Shown here piece after piece: positions 35,186 to 48,490 of a stretch of DNA of 64,000 nucleotides. The first letter of the stretch is position 1, and every line of letters begins with the position of its first letter. Source of the stretch: Cacajao melanocephalus (lineage: Eukaryota > Chordata > Mammalia > Primates > Pitheciidae). Where the stretch lies: NCBI GenBank assembly GCA_963573385.1, contig CAUYLG010061941.1, positions 49,029 through 113,028 on the forward strand, in the 5' to 3' direction. The position numbers and the translations under genes are program-made. The notes beneath the pieces were generated by a model, which saw only the letters and a list, made by a program, of their open reading frames with translations, had not been told where the DNA came from and searched no databases.

Positions 35186-36275
35186 AAAAAATTTTCTCTA
35201 TTGCTCCCTGTATTCGTTTTTTTTTTTCTCTTCCTTAGTAATTTTATGTTCAGGGCACATGTGCAGGTTTGTTACATAGATAAAGTTGTGCCATGGGGGT
35301 TTGTTGTACAGATTATTTCATCACTCAAGTATTATGCCTAGTACCATTAGTTATTTTTCCTGATCTTCTCCCTTCTCTCACTCTCCACTCTCCCACTGTG
35401 TGTTGTTTCTCTCAATGTATTCATGTGTTCTCATCATTTAGCTCCCACCTGTAAATGAGAACATGCCGTATTTGGTTTTCTGTTCCTGCGTTAGCTTGCT
35501 ATGGATAATGTCCTCCAGTTCCAGCCATGGCCCTTCAAAGGACATGACCTTATTCTTTTTATGGCTGCATAGTATTCCATGGTGTATATACACCACATTT
35601 TCTTTATCCAGACTATCAATGATGGGCATTTAGATTGATTCCGTGTCTTTGTTATTGTGAATAGTGCTGCAGCGAACATATGTAGGTATGTGTCTTTATA
35701 ATAGAACAATAACATTTTTTTGAGTATTGGGTATATATCCAGTAATGGGATTGCTAGGAGGAATGGTATTTCTGTCTTCAGGTCTTTGAGGAATCGCTAC
35801 ACTGTCTTCCACAATGGTTGAACTAGTGTACACTTCCACCAACAGTGTGTAAGTGTTCCTTTTTTGGCACAACCTCACAAACATGCTATTTTTTGACTTT
35901 TTCATAATAGCCATTCTGACTGGTATGAGATAATATATCATTGTGGCTTTGATTTACATTTCTCCAATGATCTGATGTTAAGCTTTTTTTTAAATGATTG
36001 TTAACTGCATGTATGTCTTCTTTTGAAAAGTGCCTGTTCATGTTCTTGCCCACTTTTTAATGGAGTTGTTTGTTTTTTTTTTTCTTGTAAATTTGTTTAA
36101 ATTCCTTATTGATGGTGGATATTAGATCCTTTGTTGGATGCATAGTTTGCAAAAACTTTCTCGCATTCTATAGGTTGTCTGTTTACTCTGTTGATAGTTT
36201 CTTTTGCTGTGCATAAGCTCTTTAGTTTAATTAGATCCCATTTGTCAGTTTTCACTTTTGTTGCAATTGCATTTG
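35186..36275 (-). mobile_element. L1 LINE, 3' end (5'-truncated), antisense
   Basis: After an 11-base T run at 35217-35227 the plus strand reads antisense L1. First comes the 3' UTR (CACATGTGCAGGTTTGTTACATAG), then the end of ORF2 (GGCTGCATAGTATTCCATGG, ACTATCAATGATGGGCATTTAG), ending in the ORF2 stretch near CAATTGCATTTG. It is about 1.09 kb, flanked by a perfect 14-bp duplication. The frame is broken many times. A 31-base non-L1 segment (35186-35216) lies between the A-tail and the 3' duplication. Confidence 0.93.
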
Positions 36276-36289
36276 TAAGCCACTTTTTA
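36276..36289. repeat. Target-site duplication of an antisense L1, right copy
   Basis: Identical to 35172-35185. Confidence 0.9.
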
Positions 36290-37671
36290 TCATTTTCCAA
36301 ACACCTGCCCGCCTCCTAACTTTGTACACAGCTTACTCCAGAAGATAGCCTTGGAGTAGAACACCATGAACCAAGTACTCACCAAGGATGTCCACTGCTC
36401 TCAACTGTACATACACAAATACTTTATTTGCCTATTAAGACATTAGCTGAAACTGTTGAATAAGTGGATAAAGGAAGTGAGAATGCTGGTCCTTTATCAG
36501 AGAATGAAATAAGCAAAAATACAAAATGAGAAAAGTAGAAAAGCAGAAAATGACTGTGTTCCTTTGTTCTTGCCTCTTCCCCCCCTCTCACCCCCCGAAA
36601 AGGGAGGATGTACCACTCTCTTCATTTTCTAAGAAAAGAAATGGAAACTGAGTGGATAACTGATGTGCCTTCTAAGGATAGTGCCAGTAAGAATAGAACA
36701 CAGACCTCTTTCTTTGAAATTTTGATTTGCATGAATTCCTCATCTTCACCTTGAGAAAGATTCTCTTTCCCATCTAAGCCCCAGAGTAAGATACGTTTGG
36801 GCTCTGATTTTTGCATAGCATCTGTTCCTAAGTGAGAATGGCCATTGGAGTTTGGAAACCAAAAAGCAAGAGAAATGGTGTCAAGAGACACAAAACTGTT
36901 TAAAAAAGAAAAAAAAAATCACCAAATCTCTCTCTCAATCTCTCTCTCTCTGCTCTCACACACACAGATGCTCAATATTGGCAATGTTAATATATCTTCT
37001 GAAGAGACAGAAATGAATAAACCTAACAGAATTCATCTTTAGGGAAAAACAGATGGTTACATAATATGGCTTTTGGGTGATAAGAATTCCTAGAAAGAAA
37101 AAAAAAATCAATTGACAATGCAAATTAATTATTGCCACTCACTGCCTTTTTTTTCTTTGCACAGAAGATAATTAAAATGACACCAAGAAAAACTGCAGGT
37201 TCACAGAAATCAGACCTAACAAGTCAAATAGGTTCCTCCTATGTAAAACCAGTGGTGTTGGTGTCCTCTCCCCACCCCCAACCCCTACCACCCCATCATT
37301 TTATCTTCCTTCACTTCCTCCAGCAGCCATTTCTGCTGGGTGATGCTGAGCTTTTTGTTGAGTCAGCTTGGCATATCTTTCATTTGGCAGGCTTCTGACA
37401 GGCAGGATTGACAGATCTTTGAGATTTACTCCCATCCATCAGCCTGAGAGGCTTCATAGGGCTAACCTTCAGTACCTGTAACAGCATTTCCCCAGGGCCT
37501 GGCACACCAGCCAGGCTAATATCAGGGAAAAGAACACATGGCAATTTGCCAGGCATTGCCCTGCATCCTCATGCACTCACTTGCCAGGATAAATGGGGAC
37601 TGCTCCAGACCTCCTGTTGTAATCTGGAGGATGCCAACCTCAGCTTAGTTCATGTTTGCGGTCTGCACAAA
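36290..37671. other. Unassigned sequence with a CT-rich microsatellite
   Basis: No gene recognised. 36929-36967 is a (CT)n run that changes into a short (CA)n. Frames are at most about 89 codons. Confidence 0.5.
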
Positions 37672-37732
37672 CACATTTGTGTACACATGGGGCACACGTA
37701 CACAGGCATGCACACGTGTGTGTGCATGTGAC
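37672..37732. repeat. Alternating purine-pyrimidine (CA/TG) stretch
   Basis: A patch of mixed ACAC, GTGT and CACACGTGTGTG units. It includes a near-palindromic ATGCACACGTGTGTGTGCAT. Such alternation is the kind that can adopt Z-form. Confidence 0.7.
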
Positions 37733-38509
37733 AAAGTGAGTTTAAAAACAATTAATTTCACGTTTCTCTTGTTTTTTTCTTATTTCTTTAGCAGAAAAGA
37801 TTGCTATCAGTCTCCCTAGATGGAAGTGCCTATGACACTTGCCATGCTTTTCTTTTTCAATCACCAGCAGAGAAATAAAGTCTATTCTTTGGATTCAGAC
37901 TCTCAGCAGAAGATGCATAAATGACCATCCCGGAAAAGTAGGCGCGAGAAATGTTTGGGGAAATAATACTGTTTTTTAGCTCAACCTCAGTGAATAATGT
38001 TTCTTCACACTGCAAATGTGGGTTAACATGCCAATATTTATCTGCTAGACCCTGTGAAATTGCCTTTCGCCCACTCCCTATTCCTGGGTTTTAGATGTTC
38101 ATTTCCACAAAAATCTTCAGGTCAAACTGTTTGGAATGTGGAAGAATAATATTAAGGTGCAACTTAAATCTCAGTGGTTTGTTGAAACATTGATGTTTCC
38201 TAAATGTGTATTTATGGAGGAGGACCTCAAGTTTGTTTTCACTTCAAATTCAACTGAGATTTAAAAAAAAAGAACGAATCCCCATTGTTTATGGTCAGAA
38301 GAAAATCACTGGCCATTTATTAAAGAAGCTGAAGCAAAAAAATGACATTTGCTCTACTCAGATGTCAACCAATGGAAACAAAGTCCACTATTTGACCCCT
38401 GGGTGCCCTGTTATTTAACAAACAAAGATTTTTGGTGCCTTTCTTTAGGAAAGTGAACATATTTACCAGCAGAATGTAGGTATTAAATTTAGTGGTCCTT
38501 TGATAGTAA
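37733..38509. other. Unassigned sequence
   Basis: Nothing recognised. Confidence 0.5.
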
Positions 38510-38605
38510 GAATTACTCAGGTGTTTGTTAAATATACAGATTACCAGCGTTCTTCAATGATACTTTCCATTCAAACAGTGTATATCTGGAGTCCCAGGCA
38601 CTTCA
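38510..38605 (-). mobile_element. Probable MER5-like remnant
   Basis: ACTCAGGTGTTTGTTAAATATACAGATTACC, then GTATATCTGGAGTCCCAGGCACTTCAATATTTAAGAAGC, keep the antisense MER5 layout with a shortened middle. Confidence 0.5.
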
Positions 38606-38611
38606 ATATTT

Positions 38612-38735
38612 AAGAAGCTCTTTAGGTGAAGTTAAGTAACTTGCCTAATATCACATTGCTGGCTAGACATCAAACTGGGGCTAGATTCAGGTTTTTTGAC
38701 TTTTAGACCAACAGTATGGACAATTCTGTGCCGTA
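38612..38735 (-). repeat. MIR SINE fragment
   Basis: GAAGTTAAGTAACTTGCCTAATATCACATTGCTGGC, then AACTGGGGCTAGATTCAGG, is the antisense MIR core and tRNA-like region. Confidence 0.75.
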
Positions 38736-39799
38736 TCAATTTTATCATGGAAAAATAGCAAAGTTGTCAGGCAAAGAAATACAGGATGGTATAGCTTTAA
38801 GGCAGCTATATTTACACGAAGCTTAGGTGGCAAGGGAACTTGAGAGTATTACTGAGCCATCACTTAAGGTTCTAGTTTTGAAGACCATATGCTATCCTTC
38901 TAATTTTAGTAACTATTTTTAACTTTGTAAGTTTGTGATAAACTAGAATATCCCCTATACAGATCCCCCAAGTACAATGGTCAGGATTTCACCGTCCAGT
39001 CATCAAAAAATGTTCAGAAATCCAGCCTATTCTACTTCAAATCTCTAGTTTCTTCTTTGTCCCACTTTCTAGGTTCTCTGAGAGCTCATAGGTATCTCAA
39101 AGGAAGGAATCTAGTTTACTGTATGCCAGTAAGGAAAACATATCCATGCCCCGTCCCTTATAGTATCTACAAGTCTAGAACAGAGTCTTGCTTTTGTCAC
39201 AGTGACAAATCAGGGGTGATCTGGGCCATTTCCTCAGTGTTACCCATAGTAAAAGAGGCTCCCAGCCACTCTGGCTAGTGATTTTTGGGTTGAAGTCCAT
39301 GTGATTTCCTCTGCCAGACCCTGGGCTGTCCCAGGATGGCTGTGGGTAGGATCTGGATGGAGCTGGGTAGCAGAGATGGACTCTGGGACACCTCACAGGG
39401 AAATATATTTTGAAGTCAGCTCAGAAATAGAGTGTTTTTTGTAAATTTCTCTTCAAATCTCAGTTTTAGTTTTAGCTTCTTGCCATAAAATTCCCTACTC
39501 CTAGGACTTCTAATCAGCATCAATTTCATATAAGAAGTCTCAGCCTATTTCTTATATGTATATTCTCTTCTTCATCTGAACTTGGGATGCTCCCAAATAA
39601 TGCCCAAATTTGGTACATTTAAATGAAGTCAAGCAGGAGGAATTCTCAAAAAAAATCGTTTTATCCAAAATAGCAGTAAGCCTCATATTGGAAGGTCACC
39701 AGCAAAGACTATCAAAAACACAGAATTTAAAATTCATACTTAGGACTTACATGATATGCTTTAGACAGCACCAAAATTCATTATTTTGTGTGATTGTTC
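38736..39799. other. Unassigned sequence
   Basis: No gene or repeat recognised. Confidence 0.5.
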
Positions 39800-39895
39800 T
39801 GCAACCAGTCATGAACTTCTTGGGGACGGAGACTGTGTTATTCATTATGTGTCCTCAGCACTTAGCCCACTGACAGGCATGTAGTGAAAGTTTAA
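39800..39895 (+). mobile_element. L2 LINE 3' end
   Basis: TCTTGGGGACGGAGACTGTGTTATTCATTATGTGTCC, then CAGCACTTAGCCCACTGACAGGCATGTAGTGAAAG, follow the standard L2 3' UTR order. Confidence 0.7.
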
Positions 39896-40021
39896 CATGT
39901 ATACTGAAAAAACAGATTGCAAGAAGTTGTCTTTTCTGAATTGTGCTAGATGCAAGTTCAGAGAAAGTGAAGGCAAAAGCCAAAAGCGCACACTATTGCT
40001 GACTTTTGAAAGTAACGGGTT

Positions 40022-41079
<1,058 letters not shown>

Positions 41080-41190
41080 ATGGAAAACTGGGCTTAAAGG
41101 TTGACATTGAGCAGATTACTTAGCCTCTTGCTGTCTCATATCATCTGTCAAAGAGCAAGATTGGATTCAACAATTAAATTGTCATTTTAG
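41080..41190 (+). repeat. Possible MIR fragment
   Basis: GACATTGAGCAGATTACTTAGCCTCTTGCTGTCTCATATCATCTGTCAAAGAGC keeps the spacing of the MIR core but with many mismatches. Confidence 0.4.
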
Positions 41191-41239
41191 GATTGGCATA
41201 AGGAAAATAAAATTTCCTAGCAGCCTTAACTTTTTAAAA

Positions 41240-41560
41240 ATAAATTTTCTATTAAATTTTAACATATATAAAGAAAAGTGACATATTATAATGATCTTGC
41301 TTAATGAATTATCACAAAAAGAACTCAATCATATAAGCACAACCTTGATGAAGAAATCAAACATAACTAGCATCTCAAGCCCCTCTCATGGCCCATCCAG
41401 TCCCCACCCTGCTCAGCCTTTTCCAAACATAAACATGTATCATTACTTCTAAAATCACAAATTAGTTTGCTTTTGAACATTATAAAAATGAAATTATACC
41501 ATATATTTTTTGATGTCTGTAAGACATATATTGGTCTATAAATTGGTGGTAATCAAAATT
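41240..41560 (+). mobile_element. Old L1 3' UTR fragment (L1M-type)
   Basis: AATGAATTATCACAAAAAGAAC, then ATATAAGCACAACCTTGATGAAGAAATCAAACAT, CCTCTCATGGCCCATCCAGTCCCCACC and GCTTTTGAACATTATAAAAATGAAATTATACC, match the order of an old L1 3' UTR. Confidence 0.6.
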
Positions 41561-43689
41561 CAGATTTATCAACATAGGTGACCAAGGTTTTGGGCCTTCG
41601 TGTCTGGGCCTTTATGTTATTCAGAATTACTCAGTATGTGGGGACAAAAGTGACTCTATGTATTTTGAGCTGAAAGGTATTTAATGTACATAATTAGAGT
41701 TTCACATAACCATTGAAAGAGCTGGGGAGGCAAAAGTCAACAAGGTCACTTTAGGAGACCTGGCGGTATAGTGATCACAGAAAAGCCACCGCCAATAACA
41801 TCGGCTGCCAATCCACAGGAACCAAGAGCCAAAGGAAGCCCTCAATGAAGATCTCAGCTCCCCAGCCAAGGCTGTTACAAGAAAAAAAAAATACCTTCTC
41901 CTTCTCTTCCACCTTTCAAATCTCACATAAATTCCTCCTACTGGCAGCTTTAAATCAGAATCCTACTGGAAAGGGATTCAGGAAAACATTCAGTGACTTA
42001 GAGAATAATAATACTGAGAAGGGCAATGATGACATGGAGCTAAAAGAAGATAATGTGACCAACACTTAGTTTCAAACTAGCTGGTGGAAGCAAATTGACC
42101 TCTCTGTGTTTCTAATCTTCTAGTCTCTCCTAAATCTTCAGATCCATTTCCAATACAAATCCTATAGTGCCCTCCTTAGGGATACTTAAAAGCCTGCTTC
42201 TATTTTACTTCTTTCAAAACCAGTGAGTGACTTAGAAGGTCTTTTCTTTTATTGCAGATGTGCAGGGCAGCTTCTGAAGATCAGCAGGCCTGTGCAGCAT
42301 CATCTGAGGGTCCCCAGAGTTAAAGCAATATGAAACTCTTCATACTGAGTGTGGTCACTTCCCACTGACTGTGCCTCACAAATGGTGAAACCACCTGACA
42401 TTGTTGAAGATAATTACTATTCATCATCTTCTGCTAATAGAAACTATTTTCTCCCCCGACCTCATCTAGGTTTCCAATGTTAGATGCTGCCCTGTCCTCA
42501 TAAAAGAATTACCAGGAAGGTAGGAGGTTTGTTTGTTTGCTTTTCTGTGCATCTAAATACCCTGACAATCTAATCTCTGGAGAGTCCCAGTAACCAGGCA
42601 ACACAAGTCATGCTCCAATTGCGCGGTCCTCAATCCACTTTTTCTGTGCTATTCCAGTTCAAAGTAAGAATACCAAAGGCAGAACTGCAGAAGATAAATG
42701 TGGATCTTTATTACTACAAGCAGGTAACTAGGCCCACCCCTTCTTATTGCTAATTAATTAGAAATTCTGAGACAAGTGCTTTTAAAAAGACTAGGACAGC
42801 AAATTTTACCTAAAAATAAGATTAAAGCTAGTGACCTGTTTTTCTTACCAAAAAAAAAAAAAAAAAAAAAAAATGGAAGGAGATAGCTTTTGCCTGGTGG
42901 CAGTTTATTTTAATCCAGATGCTTCCTCCATTTGTAATTTACCCTCATTTGTGTTTTCAGAAACATTGCCAATTCAGATGGGTTTCTTGGTTAAGGACTT
43001 AATGGACAAGGTTAAACATAGCTGTTCTGGTGCCTGAAATCCTTAAGAGTCTAGTAGGACTGGATTAAGTAAAATAAACTCAAAAAGGGCTGTCTGGATC
43101 AGTGTTTCCAGAGACAAAATGAGTATAAATGAGCATGGAGTCAATAGGCTTCCTGGGCCAAGATCAGAGGCAACCTGGGGCCATGGATTAATAGCGGAAG
43201 AGTACTGTCTATAATATATTTGCTATGAGACAGTACAGAATTGGACATTCTGGCCTTTAATCATCAGGCTAGAGCAAGGTCAAGTGATCCAGATTTAGTA
43301 CTGTGTCAGCACGTTTTTATAATAAATGCTTCATTTACTAGGAATTTAGTTATCGGGTTACAGATGATAAAAATGACACTCAAATACAAGGTTAAACCTC
43401 AACATTTATAATTCCTGTCTATTAGCTAAAATACACAGTCCTAATTATCCAGATGAAAGGTGTAATTGTTTTCCCAAACAGTGCCTCAATCTCCAGTGAT
43501 TTACAGAGTACTTTTACACACATCATCTTGTCACAGTGGTGTGTATGCCCTTGTTACACAGATAGATTTAACTGGAAATTGTTTCATTTGCCAGTTTTAA
43601 GTATCTTCCTTTTCCCTGTGGGTGGTTTCTGTAAAGCCTGACAGATGTATTATCACGTGGCTCTTCCAGGAACATGACACCTCTTAAGA
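41561..43689. other. Unassigned sequence with an isolated A24 run
   Basis: Nothing confidently named. An uninterrupted run of 24 A lies at 42850-42873 without a recognisable retroposon body upstream. 41700-42065 has phrases that recall an old repeat (ATTCCTCCTACTGGCAGC), but I cannot name it. Confidence 0.5.
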
Positions 43690-43810
43690 GGCCGACGAAC
43701 TAGAACTATCTCAGTTCTAACACCTTAGGCAAGAATCCTTCAATCTCTCCAGGTTTCAGTTTCTTCATATGTATACCACAGATATGTTGTCAAAATTGTG
43801 CTAATCTTTA
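43690..43810 (+). repeat. MIR SINE fragment
   Basis: TCTAACACCTTAGGCAAGAATCCTTCAATCTCTCCAGGTTTCAGTTTCTTCATATG keeps the MIR core order (TTGGGCAAG, CTTAACCTCTC, CTCAGTTTCCTCATCTG) with moderate divergence. Confidence 0.6.
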
Positions 43811-43829
43811 CCAACTAATAAGAAATGAT

Positions 43830-44235
43830 AAGAATGAGATTTTTGTGGCTATAGGACTTTAATACACAGTGAGAGGAATATAAATCAACATGACTCTTTG
43901 CTGGTATTATGTAATAAGATTTAAAATGTACATACCATTTGATGCAGAAAATTTATATCTGAGAATCTATCCCAATGAGGTAGTTACATAAATATGCAAG
44001 TATACACAAGATGTTCACCGCAATTACAAACAACCAAAACATCCACCAACATGAGACTAGTTCAAAAAGATATGAAGTATTCATGCAAGAGACTCTACGC
44101 ATCCACTGAAAAGAATCGTATAATTCATATTTGTTGACTCAAATAGAAGCTCCATGACATATTTTCAAGACAAAAGGAATTACAAAGCAGTATGATTGAT
44201 ATAATTCCATTTATGTGTAAATCAAATAAATTCCA
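43830..44235 (+). mobile_element. Old L1 3' ORF2 fragment (L1M-type)
   Basis: CATACCATTTGATGCAGAAAATTTATATCTGAGAATCTATCC, then GATGTTCACCGCAATTACAAACAACCAAAACATCC, then CATTCCATTTATGTG-like text follow the order of the C-terminal ORF2 region. No frame survives. Confidence 0.6.
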
Positions 44236-46274
44236 GATTCACTGTGGTTTAATTCAGCACAGTATCACATTCACAGAAACAGCCCAGCAACAAAAAGGCA
44301 TTACAGAGCAATTTCAGCCTTGGCTCTCCATTTTCAGAAAACATTAAAGAACCTACAATTCCTAACCCACAGCACCACATCTTAAAATAGCTTCTGTATG
44401 CCACCTCTTTAATCTTGTTCTCTAATTCTCACATTGTACTAGCTCCTGAAGGCCTTCTCCTCCCCAATACTCTTTTCTACTCTCAACCAAAGACATCACA
44501 ATGATACCCAAACAGATTAGCCACTTCTCTTTTGTCCCTCTTCCTTCTTCCTTTATTTTTTTTCTTGCCTGGTTACCACAATCCGAAAAACAAGGTGAAG
44601 AAAGAAGAAAATGCTAAGTGGACAAAATTTCCTTCCCAGAGAGTAGGAGAAAAAGGGATCAACTATGCATATACTACAATGTCTTAGTCTTGTAGCAAGG
44701 GCAAAATTAATAAAGTGATATCTACTGCATATATGCTTCTCATCTGCAAGGATGTTGACACAATTCTTAACAATAATTATCTCAGTTGGAATTTCCCTGT
44801 GAACTTCCTTCTAATTTTATATCTCTCCTTATACCTCTTTGAGTTACTCATGATGAACATGTTTTGTTTGTGATCAAAAACCAGAAATAAAGTCATGTCA
44901 ACATGTAAAAAAAAAAGGTTGTATTGATGCTCACAAGGAACCATAGATATGAAAAAATGCACAAGTGCCAAATGTAAGTATTTTAAATAAATACAGTCGG
45001 ATTGTCTCTTCAAGTTTCCAACAATAAGCTCCATTATTTTGGAATTATTTTAATTACTCCTACATGTTAGAGTTGGTTAATTTCTGAACAACAGTCAAAT
45101 ACTCCCCTATGTTGCTTAATTTGTTGTTTTATTATCAATCAGCCCTGTTTAATTTGTGAGTCCACTGGGTTATGACTTGTATAGCATTTAATGACTTGCA
45201 AAATAATGTTAACTATTTTAAACTTATTGCGATCATGTTCATTCATGTGCTCTGGAAGTCATCATTTTGAGGGAATCTCTTTAGAGAAGAAGGAGTTGGT
45301 GTATGTATATTTGTATATATTTCAATTTATCCACATCCACACATCCTGGTACCTCTTCCTAAATATATGGCACTTATTTTTACAATTCATAAGCCAGATA
45401 AATTTTCCTCAAAAATCAAGGTACTTGCCTGTGCGGTTCCCAACATTCTGACTCATGAATCTCCTCTTAGCTTGGCGAATTCTGAAGAGAAGTTTGTGAC
45501 ACATTGCCATGGGGCGCAATCACATAGCTGCTAATAACCAGTGCCAGGTGGCGGGTGCTCCTTGTTCCTGAGAAGTGAGCTTGTCAGTCAGACTCCCCAC
45601 CCAGAAATGCCAAATGGCACCCTTGCTTATGGCTGGAAATCCCATCCTGGGAGTTTCAGAAAGCAGAATTTGTCACCTAACAACTATATTTACACTTCAA
45701 CATTTCTTCAGCATTATACCTAAATATCTGAATCAATTCTAGTCACAGGCAACTTATAGCAAGTCTCTTTGTGAGGAGAAAAGAAATAATTGCTGTTCAA
45801 AGATCCTAAAGGACTTTGAAAAATTGGAGACAGTGATTGGAATCAGGCTTTAGCAGGCTGGCTATGGAACAGGACCTTCCGAGCAGGGAAAATACCTAAA
45901 GTAAGTGGGAAATGGCTATTTGGCCCCTCAAGATGTAAGCATCAGGAAGGGACTCTACACTTCAGTGATATTCTATAAATATTAAGTGACATTTTAATAC
46001 ATTTAGCAGGGTATATCTGTTGGCTTTCTTTTTATTCTGAAGAAGCTTATCTTTTTGTCCTTCAAAGAGTCACTTGAGTGTCCCTCAGTAATGTGAATAT
46101 GGGTGAGTAAGTCCCATAGAACTAGAACTGGAACTATAGTCTAATGGGACCCCTTTACCTCCCATTTTTTAGCGTGACCTGGGAAATATTGCTTCACTTT
46201 CTAGTAGGAAGTAAATCGACCTGCCCAGAAACCTAGACCCTTCTACTACTTTTAAAGGAAGAGCTTGGTGGGGT
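44236..46274. other. Unassigned sequence
   Basis: No gene or named repeat in 2 kb. A run of ten A lies near 44908. Confidence 0.5.
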
Positions 46275-46556
46275 TATCACTTCCTGAGGGAAGCCTCCTC
46301 AGACTTTCCTTACTAGATGATTCTCCTTTTATGTAATTTTACCTTGTAGCACTCCATCATTACCCATCACAGTTGTGGCTTTGCATTTACATTGTTTTTC
46401 TTCGTTTAATATTTCAATCCTCCCCTTGGCTTTAAGCAACATTATGGCAGGCCCAAGGTTCTCTTTGTTTACTATCACATTCCTAATGCCTCACACAGTG
46501 TCTGACTCACATTAGCACTCAAAAACTCCAGTACCTGTTGAACAAATAAATGCATG
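46275..46556 (+). mobile_element. L2 LINE 3' end
   Basis: CTGAGGGAAGCCTCCTCAGACTTTCC, then ATGGCAGGCCCAAGGTTCTCTTTG, then TCCTAATGCCTCACACAGTGTCTGACTCAC, ending TGTTGAACAAATAAATGCATGAG. This is a well-preserved L2 3' UTR on the plus strand. Confidence 0.8.
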
Positions 46557-47766
46557 AGTTGAGAAGATCTTTTTAGAATAATACCAATCAAGCTGCAGGG
46601 ACAGAGAGTATAACAAAATATTCAAATTAGAGTTACCACCAAGGTAGAAAGACAAGAAGCCAGTAGACAGGCCCTAGATTTGAGTTAGAAACAGAAAATG
46701 AAGTGGTTGTTTAATTTCTGTGATGTGGAAGACACTAGAACTGGTCCTGACCCATTGTTTCTGGGAAGGCCTATGCTAGGACCTGGCTGGGTATATAATG
46801 AAAAAAGGAGAGAACCATCTCTATGGATGATAAAAAGGACCTCAGGCTTATGGTCTAAAGTGATCTTAACTGAGCAATGGACAGGAAGTGACCTCCCCTC
46901 TAAGAATTGCTCAGATCAGGAAAACACCGTCAAAGCAGAGGTTTCACCCAGCACCACTTCCATGTTCCTGGACAGCATGTAGTGTTTAGCAACAAGAGCA
47001 GGCAGAGTCAAATCAATACACAAATCGTGCTTCACCTCCCTGCCTGCCTCTTCTGCTGGAGGGATCTAACAGGTCACCTCACCCCATGTGAGGTGCTTCA
47101 CATCCAGTGGGTGGTATCCCATGGACTCTCACATATCTTTCATTCATTTCACCTGAACCCACCATACAGGAGATTAGCACATATGAAAGTCACCACATGA
47201 AGGAACTGACATCTTTATAACTCAAAGGTCAGTTGGTTTGAAGTCAGTGCTACCCAGTATAAGCCAGGCCACCCTCGAATGACAATTTGTAGCCTATATC
47301 CTGACACCATTAACTATCCTTGGAACAGAGAACTTTCATCTCTGTATTTCCAGCAAGGCCAGCCTCTGCTAGGAGCTTTCTTTCTTTCACCCCCATTGTC
47401 CACCGATATGACTCAGAACAAGGCTGAATTTCTCCCTTGCCAACACTTAACTGATTCTAGGATACAAGAGAGCAATGACATTAGAACTGAAAGAAGAGAC
47501 TGAGTGTCTGGACTGTCTGTTCTTATAGCCACATAAAGACTTGTGTACCACACCCTAGGAACTTCGAGTGCAAGTTATTTCCACCCAAAACTAGGTAGAG
47601 AAACAGTCTTGTTATATAAAGATCAAATGATAATCTATCATTAGGCTCAGTCTGCCTCTCACCAGTGCAACCTCGTTCTCCATCTTATCTGTTATCATCC
47701 AAAAATATAGATTGAATCTCAACATCCTTTGGTTAAAAATCTCCAGGTGATTCTTATTACCTACAG
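46557..47766. other. Unassigned sequence
   Basis: No recognised feature. Frames of 74-97 codons (46698-47503) overlap in different phases without motifs. Confidence 0.5.
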
Positions 47767-48046
47767 CAGGGGTTCCCAGTCCCTTGGCTGTGGAGTACCA
47801 GTCTGTGGCCCATTAGGAAACAGACCTCACAGCAGGAGGTAAATGGCCAGTGAGCATCACCACCTGTGCTTTCCCTCCTGTCAGATCAGTGGTGGCATTA
47901 GACTCTCATAGGAGCACGAGCCCTATTGCAAGATGCACATGCGAGGGATCTAGGTTGCACGCTCCTTACGAGAATCTAACTACTGTCTAATGATCTGAGG
48001 TGGAACAGTTTCACCCTGAAACTTCTCCCCAACTCCCTCATGCCCC
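47767..48046 (+). mobile_element. MER1-like hAT-Charlie transposon, 3'-truncated
   Basis: Starts CAGGGGTTCCCAGTCCCTTGG and continues CCAGTCTGTGGCCCATTAGGAAACAGACC, then ATGCGAGGGATCTAGGTTGCACGC and TGATCTGAGGTGGAACAGTTTCACC, a close match to MER1. The 3' terminal inverted repeat is missing. Confidence 0.88.
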
Positions 48047-48079
48047 AATCACTTCACATTCTTGAATTTGTATTAACTA

Positions 48080-48300
48080 TGCAAGTTTTTAAAAATTCTT
48101 CTTAGATATTTTAAGTATAAAATAGTATGTACTCAAAAAACTCAAACAGTATACACGGTACAAACAAAAAATATTATGTTTTCCTACCCTATCTCCACAT
48201 CAGAAGTAAACTGTTGATGTTTTGGTATGTGGCCCTTCAGATCTTATTCTGTATATAAACTTGTACATATTGGAGTTTCGTCATAACTTAGCAAACCAAC
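48080..48300 (+). mobile_element. Probable old L1 3' UTR fragment
   Basis: AACTCAAACAGTATACACGGTAC, then a CCTACCCTATCTCCACATCAG block and TCTGTATATAAACTTGTACAT, resemble an L1ME-type 3' UTR. The family is not certain. Confidence 0.45.
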
Positions 48301-48409
48301 TAATGCCAACATGTAAAAAACATGTAGAAACAGACAGAAGGACATATTAATACAAAGAGAAAGCAATCTATGTCTTCCTTGGTAAACCATGTCCTTCTTT
48401 AATAAAAGA

Positions 48410-48490
48410 AGCATGCCTTGCTGTTTGGTAAATCCCCAGGGCCTAGTACAATTACAGGATAGGAGCTCACTAAATGTTATATAAACAAAA
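48410..48490 (+). mobile_element. L2 LINE 3' tail
   Basis: GGTAAATCCCCAGGGCCTAGTACAATTACAGGATAGGAGCTCACTAAATG is the end of the L2 3' UTR. Confidence 0.65.
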
